A stretch of 62,428 bases of DNA from Sergeia podlipaevii (Eukaryota; Euglenozoa; Kinetoplastea; Trypanosomatida; Trypanosomatidae). The stretch spans positions 2,839 to 65,266 of the forward strand of contig JASANZ010002181.1 of the NCBI GenBank assembly GCA_030849805.1, read 5' to 3'. The number at the start of each line of letters is the position of its first letter. Position 1 is the first letter of the stretch. The position numbers were made by a program, and so were the translations under genes. Positions 29,528 to 39,413 of the stretch are shown one piece after another. A model generated the notes under the pieces. That model saw only the letters and a program-made list of their open reading frames with translations, was not told where the DNA came from and did not search any database.

Positions 29528-30434
29528 GGGGAGGTGCGAGTGTAAGAACCGCTTTGTGTGTGTGTGTTTTGCACTGAGCGAAGAGCATGAAGGCTTCCTT
29601 GTCATACGTCCTTCTCATTTCAAGTGAGTAGAAGCGAAGAAGATAATGAAGGAGAATGAAAAAAGAGGAGGTGAAGTGAGCAGGGCACCTAGACGTTTCT
29701 TTTCTTTTATCTCCTCTTTTTTTGTCTTCTAATTCAGGACACCCTCTTTCGTTGCCTTTTTCTTTTCCTTGCCTTTATTCTTATCTCCTTTTGGTTGTTG
29801 TTTCGTAGGCAACATTTGCCATGCGAAAGACTAGAGATTAAAGTCAAGGAGTAAAATAAAATCAAATAAACAAAGAAAAGATAAACGCCAAAATATATAG
29901 CGTGTACACACCAAATGCTCTCTTGTAAGAGGACGCACCTCATTGCAGAGCTCTGTTTAGTTATGTACGCGCTCACATATATCCCTTTTTTTTTGTAAAA
30001 TGTTAAATGTTAATGCAATCAATGCCATTTTTTTTTTCTATTTATTACTCCGTGTTTTTCGAAAAAAAAAGGGGAAAAAAGTGCTCTGACACAGTACGTA
30101 CTGCTGCTATTGATACACAAAACAAGAAAAGCAGGGCGGAAAAAGAAGGACGAAAGAGAGAGAGATAGAGAGAAGAAAAAGGCACATCAACAAGTGCTGC
30201 CTTCACTTGTCTTGCTCCCACAGCACGCGCAGTTCGTCGAAGAATTACCTATACATATAGCAATAGTAGCGAGCACACATCCATATATCTATATACTTAA
30301 ATCTTTTCAACTTTTTGTTGCTGTTTTGTTGTCGTTTTTCATTGAGCTAACAAGCATAAATACAAAAAAAAAAGGAACGAGGGAGGAACAGAAGCAAAGC
30401 AAAACATAAGGCACACATTATAGTATTCATTGAT
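29528..30434. other. Intergenic region
   Basis: No supported gene. A pyrimidine-rich stretch at about 30300-30340 ends at AG 30345-30346, the likely acceptor for the Fis1-like gene, with a 5' UTR of about 88 nt. Confidence 0.55.
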
Positions 30435-31421
30435 ATGGACCGCATTGAGGAGCTCTTTCGTCAGAGTCCCCACCTGCAGCGACTGCTGCGTCCTGCGCCT
30501 GATGAGCTAGCGGGTCTAGCAGAGAGTATTCACACACTGCGTGAACAGCGCTCTGAAGATCCGGAAGATATGGAAGTTAACTTTCAGCTCGGCGGAGCTC
30601 TCATTTCCCACTCACGGCTTTCGTACGTTGAGGAGGGCGTGCACTTGATGGAGACTCTTGTTTACAAGAGATGGCAGTCTAAGTGGTCAGAGGTGGTGTT
30701 GCAGCAGAACGATCTCTACTCGACATTTGCTACAGGGACATCACCATCAGGAGGGGACTCTACGCAGCAGAACGTAGCGGTGGTGCGTGGCACGACGGTC
30801 AGCAGAGCAACCGCACCGCCTGTTCTTGACGAGAGTGACGATGAAATGACAAGCGAGACGGCAGCGGCGGTGCAGCGCAACCTTACGGAACTCGAAGCAC
30901 TCGTTACCGGAGCCGCCGGCTCACTGGAAGTGAGCGATAGCAGCAGCAGCAGCAATGATGGCGACGAGATAGACGCCGCAGCGGAGCTGCGCACTGCCCA
31001 GCAAGAGAGGGCGGAGCGGCCTCACAGAGGTGAGATGCCAGGGCTACCACCACTGTCCCCTACTCATTCCACTGTTGCAAGGAGTACCACCACGTCAGGG
31101 ACAGCTGGTAGCAGCAGTACTAACTCCTCGCACATTGCTCCAGGGATGATGGACGATCTCGCCGTGTATCACTACTATCTGGCGCTTGGGTGGATCAAAC
31201 TGCGCAACATGGACAAGGCACTGTCCTGCGTGAATCAAATGTTGCTCATGGCACCTAGCAACAAGCAAGGCCTCGCGCTCAAGAGCTATATCGAGGTGGC
31301 GGGGCGTAGAAGCACTGCCACAAACGTGGCGACAACGGTGGCAGGTGTGAGTGTGGCACTGGCTGGGGTTACAGCGGTGATGAGTTTGTTTTTGCGGGGA
31401 AGGCAATCGCCGTCATCGTGA
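30435..31421 (+). CDS. FIS1: Fis1-like tail-anchored fission protein with long insertion
   Basis: Fis1 is a small tail-anchored protein of the mitochondrial outer membrane and peroxisomes that takes part in organelle fission. Seen in 328 aa: a helical N-terminal half with the segment DPEDMEVNFQLGGALI followed by VEEGVHLMETL (about 40-75), the first Fis1 TPR; then from about 235 DDLAVYHYYLALGWIKLRNM and MLLMAPSNKQGLAL, the second TPR; then a hydrophobic helix at about 297-322 and a short basic tail. Between the two halves lies an insertion of about 150 residues, acidic and Ser/Thr-rich, absent from the 152 aa human protein. No other protein family has this order, so I am fairly confident. Confidence 0.82.
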   Translation: MDRIEELFRQSPHLQRLLRPAPDELAGLAESIHTLREQRSEDPEDMEVNFQLGGALISHSRLSYVEEGVHLMETLVYKRWQSKWSEVVLQQNDLYSTFATGTSPSGGDSTQQNVAVVRGTTVSRATAPPVLDESDDEMTSETAAAVQRNLTELEALVTGAAGSLEVSDSSSSSNDGDEIDAAAELRTAQQERAERPHRGEMPGLPPLSPTHSTVARSTTTSGTAGSSSTNSSHIAPGMMDDLAVYHYYLALGWIKLRNMDKALSCVNQMLLMAPSNKQGLALKSYIEVAGRRSTATNVATTVAGVSVALAGVTAVMSLFLRGRQSPSS

Positions 31422-32095
31422 TTTTTTTTTTTCTCTTTATGTGAAGGTGATGAGATGGTAATACCAGAGAGAACAAGACTGGAACAACTGTTTGTTGTTG
31501 TGTCCGCTAGGGTTTACCTTTCTGTGATTTGCTTTTTGTAATTTTTTATTTCTTATTGGCACTCTTGTTACCGTTATCTACTTTACTTACAATCCAAAAG
31601 GTTTAGCATATATGCTCGAACAGAGGCACATTTAACATTATGCATTGCTCATTATTTTTATTATTATTACTACTTTTTGCTCGACGTATTCATTCACGAC
31701 AACAACGGAAACAAAATATGATCATCACGGAGATAGGGAAAAGGGAAGGGGGGCTAGTCTTGCGTAGTACGTCAGTATCGTATTGAGAAAGGACTGTTGA
31801 ATGTGCGCTTCTCTTGCTTTATTATTATTATTATTATTAATGTTATTAGTTCAGTGTCAGTTGAAATTTTTGCATTCGTTTGTTTCAAATCTTTTTTTTT
31901 TAAAATGATTTTCTCATTATGAAGCTGTTCTTTTCTTTTTAGTACTTTAGCAGCGGTGAGCGGAACACAGCTTGGACCGCCGCTTTTGTTTTTTCCTTCT
32001 CTTCTTTTTGTGTTCTGGCGTATAGATAGGTGGCCCACCTTGTGCTGCCTTATCTCCCACACTCCTTTTATAATCATTATTTGTTCAACCAATAA
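31422..32095. other. Intergenic region
   Basis: No gene supported. An (ATT)n tract lies near 31819-31840. The pyrimidine-rich stretch at about 31984-32012 followed by AG at 32024-32025 is a good acceptor candidate, giving a 5' UTR of about 70 nt. Confidence 0.55.
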
Positions 32096-32581
32096 ATGCT
32101 CCGTTGGTTTGTGGGAACGAGCAGCACTGCTGCTGTTAGGACCATGAAAGCGAGCTGCGTGCGTGGTTTCTGCTTTCTTCCAGCTACTGGGCAGCTCCTT
32201 GCTCGCGTACAGCAGTCGAGGTGCCGCCCAGCAGTTCTTGTGACCGCCCAGCGCTGGACCTCAGGATTTCGTACTGGCATGCAAAAGAAGCCCAAACCGG
32301 CCCCTTCCACGTCTACCAAAGGAAAGAAGGGTATGAAGTCGACCATAGCACCAGCAGCACCAGCAGCTCTCAAGCCGCCCAAGCGAGCCCGCGCAAGAGC
32401 CACTGCAAAGTCCACGCCATCTACAAGGGCGAAGCCGAAGCAGCCCAGGAGGAAGCCCAGCGGCCACAGACCACAGGCGATCAAGTACAACAAGCGGGTA
32501 AGCGCCATTGCGAAGCTATACAAGGAACAGCGTGTTTTCTCAAACACCGCCGCTGCGCCTTCTAAGCGTCGCCTCAAGTAA
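32096..32581 (+). CDS. Very basic, Lys/Ala/Pro-rich protein with mitochondrial presequence; possible kinetoplast DNA-associated protein
   Basis: The 161 aa product begins MLRWFVGTSSTAAVRTMK, with Arg/Lys and hydroxyl residues and no acidic residue in the first 60 positions, as in mitochondrial presequences. From about 60 to 125 it is dominated by Lys, Arg, Ala and Pro (KPKPAPS, KPPKRARARATAK, KPKQPRRKPSG), histone H1-like. The whole protein has almost no acidic residue. Small basic H1-like proteins with presequences (KAPs) package kinetoplast DNA in trypanosomatids; this one has the composition but I see no diagnostic KAP motif. A basic mitochondrial ribosomal protein is the alternative. Confidence 0.75.
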   Translation: MLRWFVGTSSTAAVRTMKASCVRGFCFLPATGQLLARVQQSRCRPAVLVTAQRWTSGFRTGMQKKPKPAPSTSTKGKKGMKSTIAPAAPAALKPPKRARARATAKSTPSTRAKPKQPRRKPSGHRPQAIKYNKRVSAIAKLYKEQRVFSNTAAAPSKRRLK

Positions 32582-33910
32582 AGGAAGGGGGGGGGGTTAT
32601 TGCGGACGCATCTTTTTCTTTTTTTTCCCCCACACTAACCGACGTATTGAATTGAGAGAAAGGAAAACCTTTTGTACGTGGAATACAACAGGAGTTGCAG
32701 CACACATTCTACATGCAATTTTGTTTGTATTTGGTGCTCTTACGATTTAGCCACCTCTACTCATTTTTTTCCTTTTCTACTTTTTTTTTTCCTTAGCGTT
32801 CTTGTACTATGACACGAAGATCCTTCCTTTATGTTCTATTATTACATCCTTTTTTTCTGGGGCACAACACACGAACTGCTATGGAGACGAGCAAATGCAT
32901 ACCCAGGAAACAACAACTGATTGTGTGCACCATCAGACAATTGAAAACCCTTTTCTTTTTGCGCTTTTAAAGCTGAATGGATGACAAACCCTTTACAAAT
33001 ATGCCACAAAGCAGCGTTTTTCTTTTATGTTTGCATATATATATGAGAAAAACCCCGTAACATAGGATATGAAGGAATGCTTCTCTATTTTTTAAAAGCA
33101 GTATTATTTAATGCTTTTTTTTTTTTTAGATAATTGCAGTCGTTTTGTGTCTCATTCGCGTGTCTGACGGGAACCGGACAATCGATGGTGCTTTGTGTGT
33201 TTGGGGGTCTCAAAATGTCTATGTCGTGACTATAGATTTGTCGTCATTTTTTTTTTATATATTATCCGAACAAAGACTCTTTACACGCACGCACATGATC
33301 AGTTCTGCATCACGACTCTAATTCCCCTCTCCTCAACTGTTTCCACTTCCCTCGATGCTCGCGCAGACCACCTCAAATGCCAAGAAGCAAGACTCAGCGT
33401 TTTGAATATTGATATTGTTGCCATGTTTACATGTCCTTTTTCTTTCCATAGAGCCTGATTGTCAATATCTTCTCAGCATGCATATCCTTAAAAAGTATAA
33501 ATATATCTATCCCCCTCTTTCCTTTCCTTTTCACATTACCAAAGAAATACGGAAACTCTCTCAACAGGATAGAGTCTGCGTGAGTGATCAGACTGTGGCA
33601 TTCGTAGGCGTGTGAGAGAAGGACTTCTCTTGCCTTCATATATACGTGCGAGTTTACGGGTCTTTTCTTTTCGCAGAAGGAACAGCTGGATTGGGCAATT
33701 TTCAGGAAAAAAAAATAAATTTTAGCAGCTGTACATTACACACCAGGAGAGTAGCACACTCACCCTCCTCATACCCAAGTCACACAAGGACACGAATATA
33801 TTCATAGCTGTGCTTGCCAGAGCAGCCATTTTTCAGCCCGTCAATATTTTTTTTGACAAGTATTTTTTCGTTTACATTTTTTTAAAATTTTATTTGTTAT
33901 TATAATTTAG
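32582..33910. other. Long intergenic region, nothing recognised
   Basis: A/T-rich with a poly-G run just after 32587, and T runs throughout. No open frame shows coding bias. AG at 33835-33836 after TTTTTC is a possible acceptor; another AG at 33909-33910 directly abuts the next ATG. Confidence 0.5.
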
Positions 33911-36250
33911 ATGCCCGATCTGGGGCAAGTTCAGCTGCCCGCAACCAATGCGACACACATGCCACCACTTAATGCCATTGTAGCTGCTCCACGTCGCTGG
34001 GTCGGCGAGGATGGCTGTCTCGAGAATGACGATAATTTCGAGTTTGGCTCAAACAGTTTTAGGGACTTTACACAGTTTGACAGAACGTTGCACTACACCG
34101 GCGGTAATTCTCACCAGCACAACAACGAGGATGACGAAGAGAGGGAGGTGAAGAGCGCAGACTTCTCTGCGCAGCTGGAGAAACTTGCTGAGAGGGAGCT
34201 CGTTGCTGCTTGGGACGCGTTGGTGAGTGCTGTGCGCAGCGAGGAGGCTCTGCAGCAAGCCACGCAGGGAAAGCGGACGGGATGGAACCCTTATCGTCCA
34301 GCACGTGGAGGACCGCAGCTGCGACGAGAGGTGCTCAACAGTGAAGTGTTGGAGTTTCGCAGTGTCATTCCCATTGATAGCCTCTGCGTCAGCGGAGTTA
34401 GTCTTCACCTTCCGTTGGAAGACGAAACGCCAGACGCAAATATAGCTGTGATAGGCGTACCTGGAGCTTCACTGGAGTTGCTTGACCATCGTAGTGCCGA
34501 CTGCAGTTCTGAGCAAGGCATTGACCTCCAGAATGTGTTTGCCGCTGGTGTGCCTTCGCCCTGCTTTCTGCCTCTTGACAATGATCTTAACCAGCTTTGC
34601 ATCACTGGGACACGCGCGCAACTGAACACGGCTCCTCCCGAGAGAGTCTTGGAGGAGGAGGAGGTGCTGGTGCAGCACGGCGTCTCCCCTGCTGAAGTAC
34701 TCGCGGCTCATGTGGACCAAGCACCACAGCGGCAGCAAAAGCAGCAGCCGCCAAGACATGATCAGCGCTCTGTCACTGTTGCTGCTGCTGCTGCTGTGGG
34801 CTTGCTTAGCCCTCGTAGTACCATTCTGCGCGAAGTGGAAGACGTCGTGTTTGAAAAAGTGTGGAATGAGGTGGTGGTGCCACTTTACGTGTCAGACAAC
34901 AGCAATAAAGAACAACAGAAGCAGCAACAGGCGAGGGACGAGGATCGGGTGACTGCGGCAACGCGCTTTGGTAGTCATAGGCAAGATACCGGCATCAGCT
35001 CTTCCAGGCAGCGCAGAGTCAAAATTGCTGATAAGGAAGTCTCCCATGCGCTGCGGAGTTCCGTCTTTGGCACCTTGTCGCCTGGCAATAATGCGTCGAA
35101 GGCGAATACAAGTCTTCGGCCTACGACAGGACCTGCGCGGCGGCAGCGGATATCTCCAGTGTATCGTGGCGTATCGCCAGGGGGCCCCGGTCGGCTAAAT
35201 GCGCTGCGTCAGCGATCACCCAAGAGACAAACACAAACGTTCGTACCCGAGGCGACTACCTCCTCTTCTCTGACCGCTGTTGCAGTGGATGGCCTTGCTG
35301 ACAGCATGAAAGGACTTGCCAACGACACAGATGGCCATCACCACCCCGTGAGTGTGGAAGACCTTGAGGAGCAACAACAACAACAACAACAACTCTTACA
35401 GCAGGAACTGGCGAGGAAGGCGCTTACGCCCGCGAGCCAGAGACATCACTCGGATGCCACGATGTCTCTTAACGAGTCTCCTATTCGCAGCACTATTTCT
35501 CCACAACAGACCAAGCAGCAATCAGGGAAAGGAAAGCAACAGCAACAACAACATTCAGGACGCACTCTTCATTACACGACGCCGAGCAACTCTCGGAATG
35601 CGTCGCCACGCCTGGGGCCAATACCAACTCAAGTCGCTGCGATGTCGCCTATGGCTTGTGATGAATCGGCTGGGCAAGGGCCAGCTCCTGTGCGACTAGG
35701 CAAGACTTCAACACTTTTCTCACAGCAAACGAAGAAGCGTCTTATCATGACGGCCCTTTCCCGCTCACGTGATGCCCGCCCGGCGCAAGATGCTGCTGCT
35801 GCTGCTGCACGAAACACCTCCACCTCACGTGCGCCACGCCCCGATTCATCTTCCCGTCGATCCTCTCCGCTTTCGCAGTTGCGGCAAGGACAGATGCAGG
35901 GTTCTCCAAACTACACACGACACCAGGAGCTTCGGCCGCTGGGGGCTTCATTGTCCAAGGACGGTTTATTGCGTGCCAACGGGATGACGTCCCCGCAGGG
36001 TCGTCAACAACAGCAGCAACAGCAACAGAGGAGACGGCTAATGCCTCTTGCTGCAGCTGGTGAGGCACTGCTAGAGTATACTTCACCCCAATCGAACGGC
36101 ACGGAGCCACATCGAAGCCGTACGCGCGACAGTGACAAATTGGAAACAACGCACCCGCGAGGCCATTTAGTAAGAGAGACCACTGAATTGAAAGAGGATG
36201 TGCCCGGTGCGAAACGCAAACCCGCTCGACCGACCACTGCGGGCCTTTAA
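33911..36250 (+). CDS. Gln- and Ser-Pro-rich protein, function unknown
   Basis: I recognise no family in this 779 aa protein. Residues 1-340 look partly folded, with a helical stretch at about 75-110 and a hydrophobic/aromatic block DVVFEKVWNEVVVPLYV near 315. The rest is basic, low-complexity and probably disordered, with Gln runs near 490, 545 and 705, and many SP sites (VYRGVSPGG, NASPRLG, RSSPLS, MTSPQG) that look like proline-directed kinase targets. No membrane segment or signal peptide is seen. The composition is common in trypanosomatid cytoskeletal and basal-body proteins, but this is only a compositional hint. Confidence 0.82.
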   Translation: MPDLGQVQLPATNATHMPPLNAIVAAPRRWVGEDGCLENDDNFEFGSNSFRDFTQFDRTLHYTGGNSHQHNNEDDEEREVKSADFSAQLEKLAERELVAAWDALVSAVRSEEALQQATQGKRTGWNPYRPARGGPQLRREVLNSEVLEFRSVIPIDSLCVSGVSLHLPLEDETPDANIAVIGVPGASLELLDHRSADCSSEQGIDLQNVFAAGVPSPCFLPLDNDLNQLCITGTRAQLNTAPPERVLEEEEVLVQHGVSPAEVLAAHVDQAPQRQQKQQPPRHDQRSVTVAAAAAVGLLSPRSTILREVEDVVFEKVWNEVVVPLYVSDNSNKEQQKQQQARDEDRVTAATRFGSHRQDTGISSSRQRRVKIADKEVSHALRSSVFGTLSPGNNASKANTSLRPTTGPARRQRISPVYRGVSPGGPGRLNALRQRSPKRQTQTFVPEATTSSSLTAVAVDGLADSMKGLANDTDGHHHPVSVEDLEEQQQQQQQLLQQELARKALTPASQRHHSDATMSLNESPIRSTISPQQTKQQSGKGKQQQQQHSGRTLHYTTPSNSRNASPRLGPIPTQVAAMSPMACDESAGQGPAPVRLGKTSTLFSQQTKKRLIMTALSRSRDARPAQDAAAAAARNTSTSRAPRPDSSSRRSSPLSQLRQGQMQGSPNYTRHQELRPLGASLSKDGLLRANGMTSPQGRQQQQQQQQRRRLMPLAAAGEALLEYTSPQSNGTEPHRSRTRDSDKLETTHPRGHLVRETTELKEDVPGAKRKPARPTTAGL

Positions 36251-36699
36251 AGAAAAGTGGGTGCAACGGCTGCGTATTCTTTCTTTTGTTATTGTTTTCT
36301 CCCTTTTTGTATTCAAGCCAATGAATGTGCGAGGTATCAACACACTAGTCGTGAGTTGCTTCAAATTGCGGGGATGGATTCCTTTTGAAAAATTTGCTGT
36401 ATTTTTTGTTGCGTTGTATCCTATATATATATGAAGAGGAAAAACAGCAGCATCACACTTCTTTTATATATAGAACCTTTTGGCATAAATGGTAGAGCCA
36501 TTGTTTTTTCAATTTCCAATTTTTCATGTGAATGGGTCAATGATACTATTATGGTAATCTACAACTGTGTAGAAGAGTGCAGTTTTCTTGCTTGCAATGC
36601 GCTTTATTCCTTTCTTTTCCCTTTTTTTCTCTTTTGTTCTTCTTTGGTTGTTATTTTTATCGTTGGTAACTGCAATAGCATTTGAACAGTGCACACACG

Positions 36700-36737
<38 letters not shown>

Positions 36738-36893
36738 CGCTCCCTTTTTTATGCAGTGTTAGTGGCGCAGCGCATCATCTTGATTGTTTTTCCTCTTCTT
36801 TTTTTTACTTTTAGATACATCTTCTTTTTGTTGTTATTATTATTTTATAGATCACTTCTTTTTACATTGTTTGCATTGACACCACTACCAATA
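36251..36893. other. Intergenic region with (CA)n-(TA)n tract
   Basis: Contains a CA-rich tract at 36692-36720 running directly into (AT)8 at 36721-36736. The reading frame of the next gene is open through this region, but its translation (His-Thr, Ile-Tyr and Leu/Phe runs) is repeat-derived and not coding. AG candidates lie at 36755-36756 and 36813-36814. Confidence 0.6.
36787..36814 (+). promoter_or_regulatory. Spliced-leader acceptor that sets the start of the zinc-finger gene
   Basis: A long pyrimidine tract (about 36787-36812) ends in TAG with AG at 36813-36814. No ATG occurs between it and 36894, so 36894 becomes the first start on the mature mRNA and the open upstream extension is excluded. 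Confidence 0.7.
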
Positions 36894-38882
36894 ATGAGCT
36901 CGCTCACTGTATGCCCGAACTGTGACCGAGTCATCACGCTGGGCTCCTTGGCAGCTCATTTGGCACTCTGTGGGAGTCCTATCAACTGGAGCTGTGATGA
37001 CACACCCACTACTGCTTCAACAGTGCTGCCATCGTCGTCCACGCAACCTCAAAGTCACCAACTAAAGGAGGCAGCTGATGCCGTCACGCCAGCACACCAA
37101 ACAGCAGCTGCTGAGGCACGAGCTTCCTTAGACGCTACTGATCCGCCTAGTCCGTCTCCGACTGCACCTCCAGTAACAGAAATGCGACTGCGGAGGCAGT
37201 CGGAGGAGGGTCAACAGGGAGCTCCTTCGAAAGGTTCTTTACAGCAATACCACTCAAACCGCTGCGAGCAGTCTCCAGTAATTACTGATAGGGGAACAAA
37301 AATTCAAAATAGCGTTACTGGCGACCCCCTCAACTCATCACTGACGTCGATTCCCCAGCCAATGAGTGCTGGTAATCATTTAACGCGTGCGCAGCGTGAA
37401 CGAGCGGCCCGCCTGGCAGCAGCACAGGCTCAAGCAAATACAAAGCAGGAGGAAGCCCAACCATCACACGAGCCTGTCACATGCACTGCGAGGAGCAAGA
37501 CTGATTTTGTAGAACAGAGTAGTGAGCCAGGGCAAAATCGTCACAATGAGGCGCGGCACTGTGTCGATACGCGCAAGATCAATCATTCCACCTCTATACC
37601 GCAGCATCGTGAGTCCACGGCTAGACGGGAGCCAAGTGAGGTCCCTTTTCACCTGGCGACTCGCGGCGCGTCGGTGCGGCGTGTGCCTGCCTCCGCGAAC
37701 ACGCAGGGCACTACCACTTCTTCATCCTCCACTGCTATTCCTTCCCGCTTCACTATGAGCAATCAAGGCTACAGTCAGAGCCACCCTCGGGCAGCGACGG
37801 CAGCAGCAGTAGATGCAGGAGCTGCTACTCCTGCGTCGAAGCAAAGCAGCCCCAGTGCGATTCGCTTTTCAGCTCAACCACGCAGCTCCAGCAAACGACC
37901 TCCGTACCCATTTTCAACTACTAGAGGCCCCGAGTCATCGGCTGCCGGCCCCTCGCCCAGCATGAGACACAGTGGAAACAGCAGTCGGAAAGCGCTCTTC
38001 CCCGCTAAGGCGTACGGTGAGGGCACGGATGACTCTATTGTCTCTTTCAAGCACGCGGAGGGCGTTGACTCTAGCAACGTGAGCGCGATTATCACCAGCG
38101 CTGGTGCAGCGGGCAACACAGACAAATGCGGAGATCTAAAGAGGCAGCTGTCGGTGTGGACCCGCCGTGCGTCGAGGACCGAGGAGGCGGTCGTGACCCT
38201 ACGCCATCAGCTTCAGCAGCAGGGTGAGTATTGCGGACAGCTAGCCAAGTCACTGCAGGCTGCTCAGACCGATATACGGCAGCTGCGGAATGCCCAGCAG
38301 CAGCAGGAGCGTATGTGCGCAGAGACTGCGGCTGCGGGAGAGCGTAAGGTGGAAGCGCTAGAGCACGAGGTGGCGAAGCTGCGAGCTGAAGTGGGTCTAC
38401 TGCGTCGCGAGCGCGAGCGCCAGCAGCAGCAACACAAACACCAGCAGGTGCCTGTCTACCCATCACCAGGAGCAGCGGTCAAAGAGCATCTTCAGCCCTT
38501 TTTTCAGCCTGACATATCGCAACAAGACCAATTTCCGCTTTATCAAGAAGAGGAAGTCTTGAGGAGCCGACCCACAATTACGGTGCTCGCTGACCGTAGG
38601 GGGTCGTCAGCAAGTGATGCACGGAGAAGTAGCGGGGTCATCTCCATGCTTCGTAGCCGCAACTCAAACACGGCATCGCATGCTGAGCCGGCGCATTCTA
38701 TTCACGCACCGTCCTCGTTTATGTCCGCCTCTGCCTCTACGCTGCCACCACAGGGTCCACCGTCGTTGTCTTCTTTCTCTCCCGTGGACGTCATTGCCGA
38801 GCGGCTACGTGGCCCCCCCACAGCAACCGTGAATTCATCATGGATGGCCAACCCCATTGGTCGCGCATCGTATGTTGTGTGA
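36894..38882 (+). CDS. C2HC zinc-finger, coiled-coil protein, function unknown
   Basis: The 662 aa product starts with a C2HC zinc-finger-like motif, CPNC at residues 8-11 with His and Cys completing C-x2-C-x11-H-x3-C. Many ZC2HC-type fingers have slightly longer spacing, so zinc binding is probable but not certain. Residues 30-410 are low complexity, Ser/Thr/Gln/Arg-rich, including an ERAARLAAAQAQA helix near 165. A coiled coil runs from about 410 to 520 (RQLSVWTRRASRTEEAVVTL onward, to RERERQQQQ). A Ser/Pro-rich tail follows. No enzyme motif is seen. The start was chosen by the acceptor at 36813 and by the finger lying right at the N-terminus. Confidence 0.82.
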   Translation: MSSLTVCPNCDRVITLGSLAAHLALCGSPINWSCDDTPTTASTVLPSSSTQPQSHQLKEAADAVTPAHQTAAAEARASLDATDPPSPSPTAPPVTEMRLRRQSEEGQQGAPSKGSLQQYHSNRCEQSPVITDRGTKIQNSVTGDPLNSSLTSIPQPMSAGNHLTRAQRERAARLAAAQAQANTKQEEAQPSHEPVTCTARSKTDFVEQSSEPGQNRHNEARHCVDTRKINHSTSIPQHRESTARREPSEVPFHLATRGASVRRVPASANTQGTTTSSSSTAIPSRFTMSNQGYSQSHPRAATAAAVDAGAATPASKQSSPSAIRFSAQPRSSSKRPPYPFSTTRGPESSAAGPSPSMRHSGNSSRKALFPAKAYGEGTDDSIVSFKHAEGVDSSNVSAIITSAGAAGNTDKCGDLKRQLSVWTRRASRTEEAVVTLRHQLQQQGEYCGQLAKSLQAAQTDIRQLRNAQQQQERMCAETAAAGERKVEALEHEVAKLRAEVGLLRRERERQQQQHKHQQVPVYPSPGAAVKEHLQPFFQPDISQQDQFPLYQEEEVLRSRPTITVLADRRGSSASDARRSSGVISMLRSRNSNTASHAEPAHSIHAPSSFMSASASTLPPQGPPSLSSFSPVDVIAERLRGPPTATVNSSWMANPIGRASYVV

Positions 38883-39413
38883 TGACACAGGGAAAATAAT
38901 TGGAGGAGCAGGGCACACCTACACTTTCTTTATTCCCTTTCTTTTTGTACTATACTGCTCTCACTTTTGTGTGTGAGTGTGAGTGGAAATTGGTGATTGC
39001 AGGCACTACAAACAGGCGCTGTCACTACATAGTGTATCTGTAGATGCTCCTCATTACATGCATTTGTGGCTGGTTTTTGTTTGTTTGTACACTATACTAT
39101 TTTCTTTGGGTTTGCTATCGATAGAACAACAAAAAAAATGTCTTCCTTCTAAAGTACATTTCTTAAGTTGCAACTGGAAAGGTTACATGTGGTCTGCGTC
39201 ATGGCTTTCTTTCTTCGTCCATTCACCGTGCTATCAACTTTATAAAAGATGAAATTTTTTTTTTTTCCTTTATCTCGTGATTACTTTTCCTGCAAGGTAC
39301 ACTGGGCCAAGCATTATCTCTTCCTCTATATGTGGAAGATAATATTAGTTAATTCTTTCTTTTATTAAAATCCATTCCCTCCTTTTCTTTTAAAAAAAAA
39401 TATCTGCTAGTAG
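38883..39413. other. Intergenic region
   Basis: No gene supported. The pyrimidine-rich stretch at about 39371-39391 followed by AG at 39409-39410 is the likely acceptor, only a few nucleotides before the NCS6 ATG. Confidence 0.55.

Noticed and set aside
36588..36893. Hydrophobic 102-residue N-terminal extension of the zinc-finger protein, resembling membrane helices
   Set aside because: It translates CA, AT and T repeats, and the SL acceptor at 36813 lies within it.
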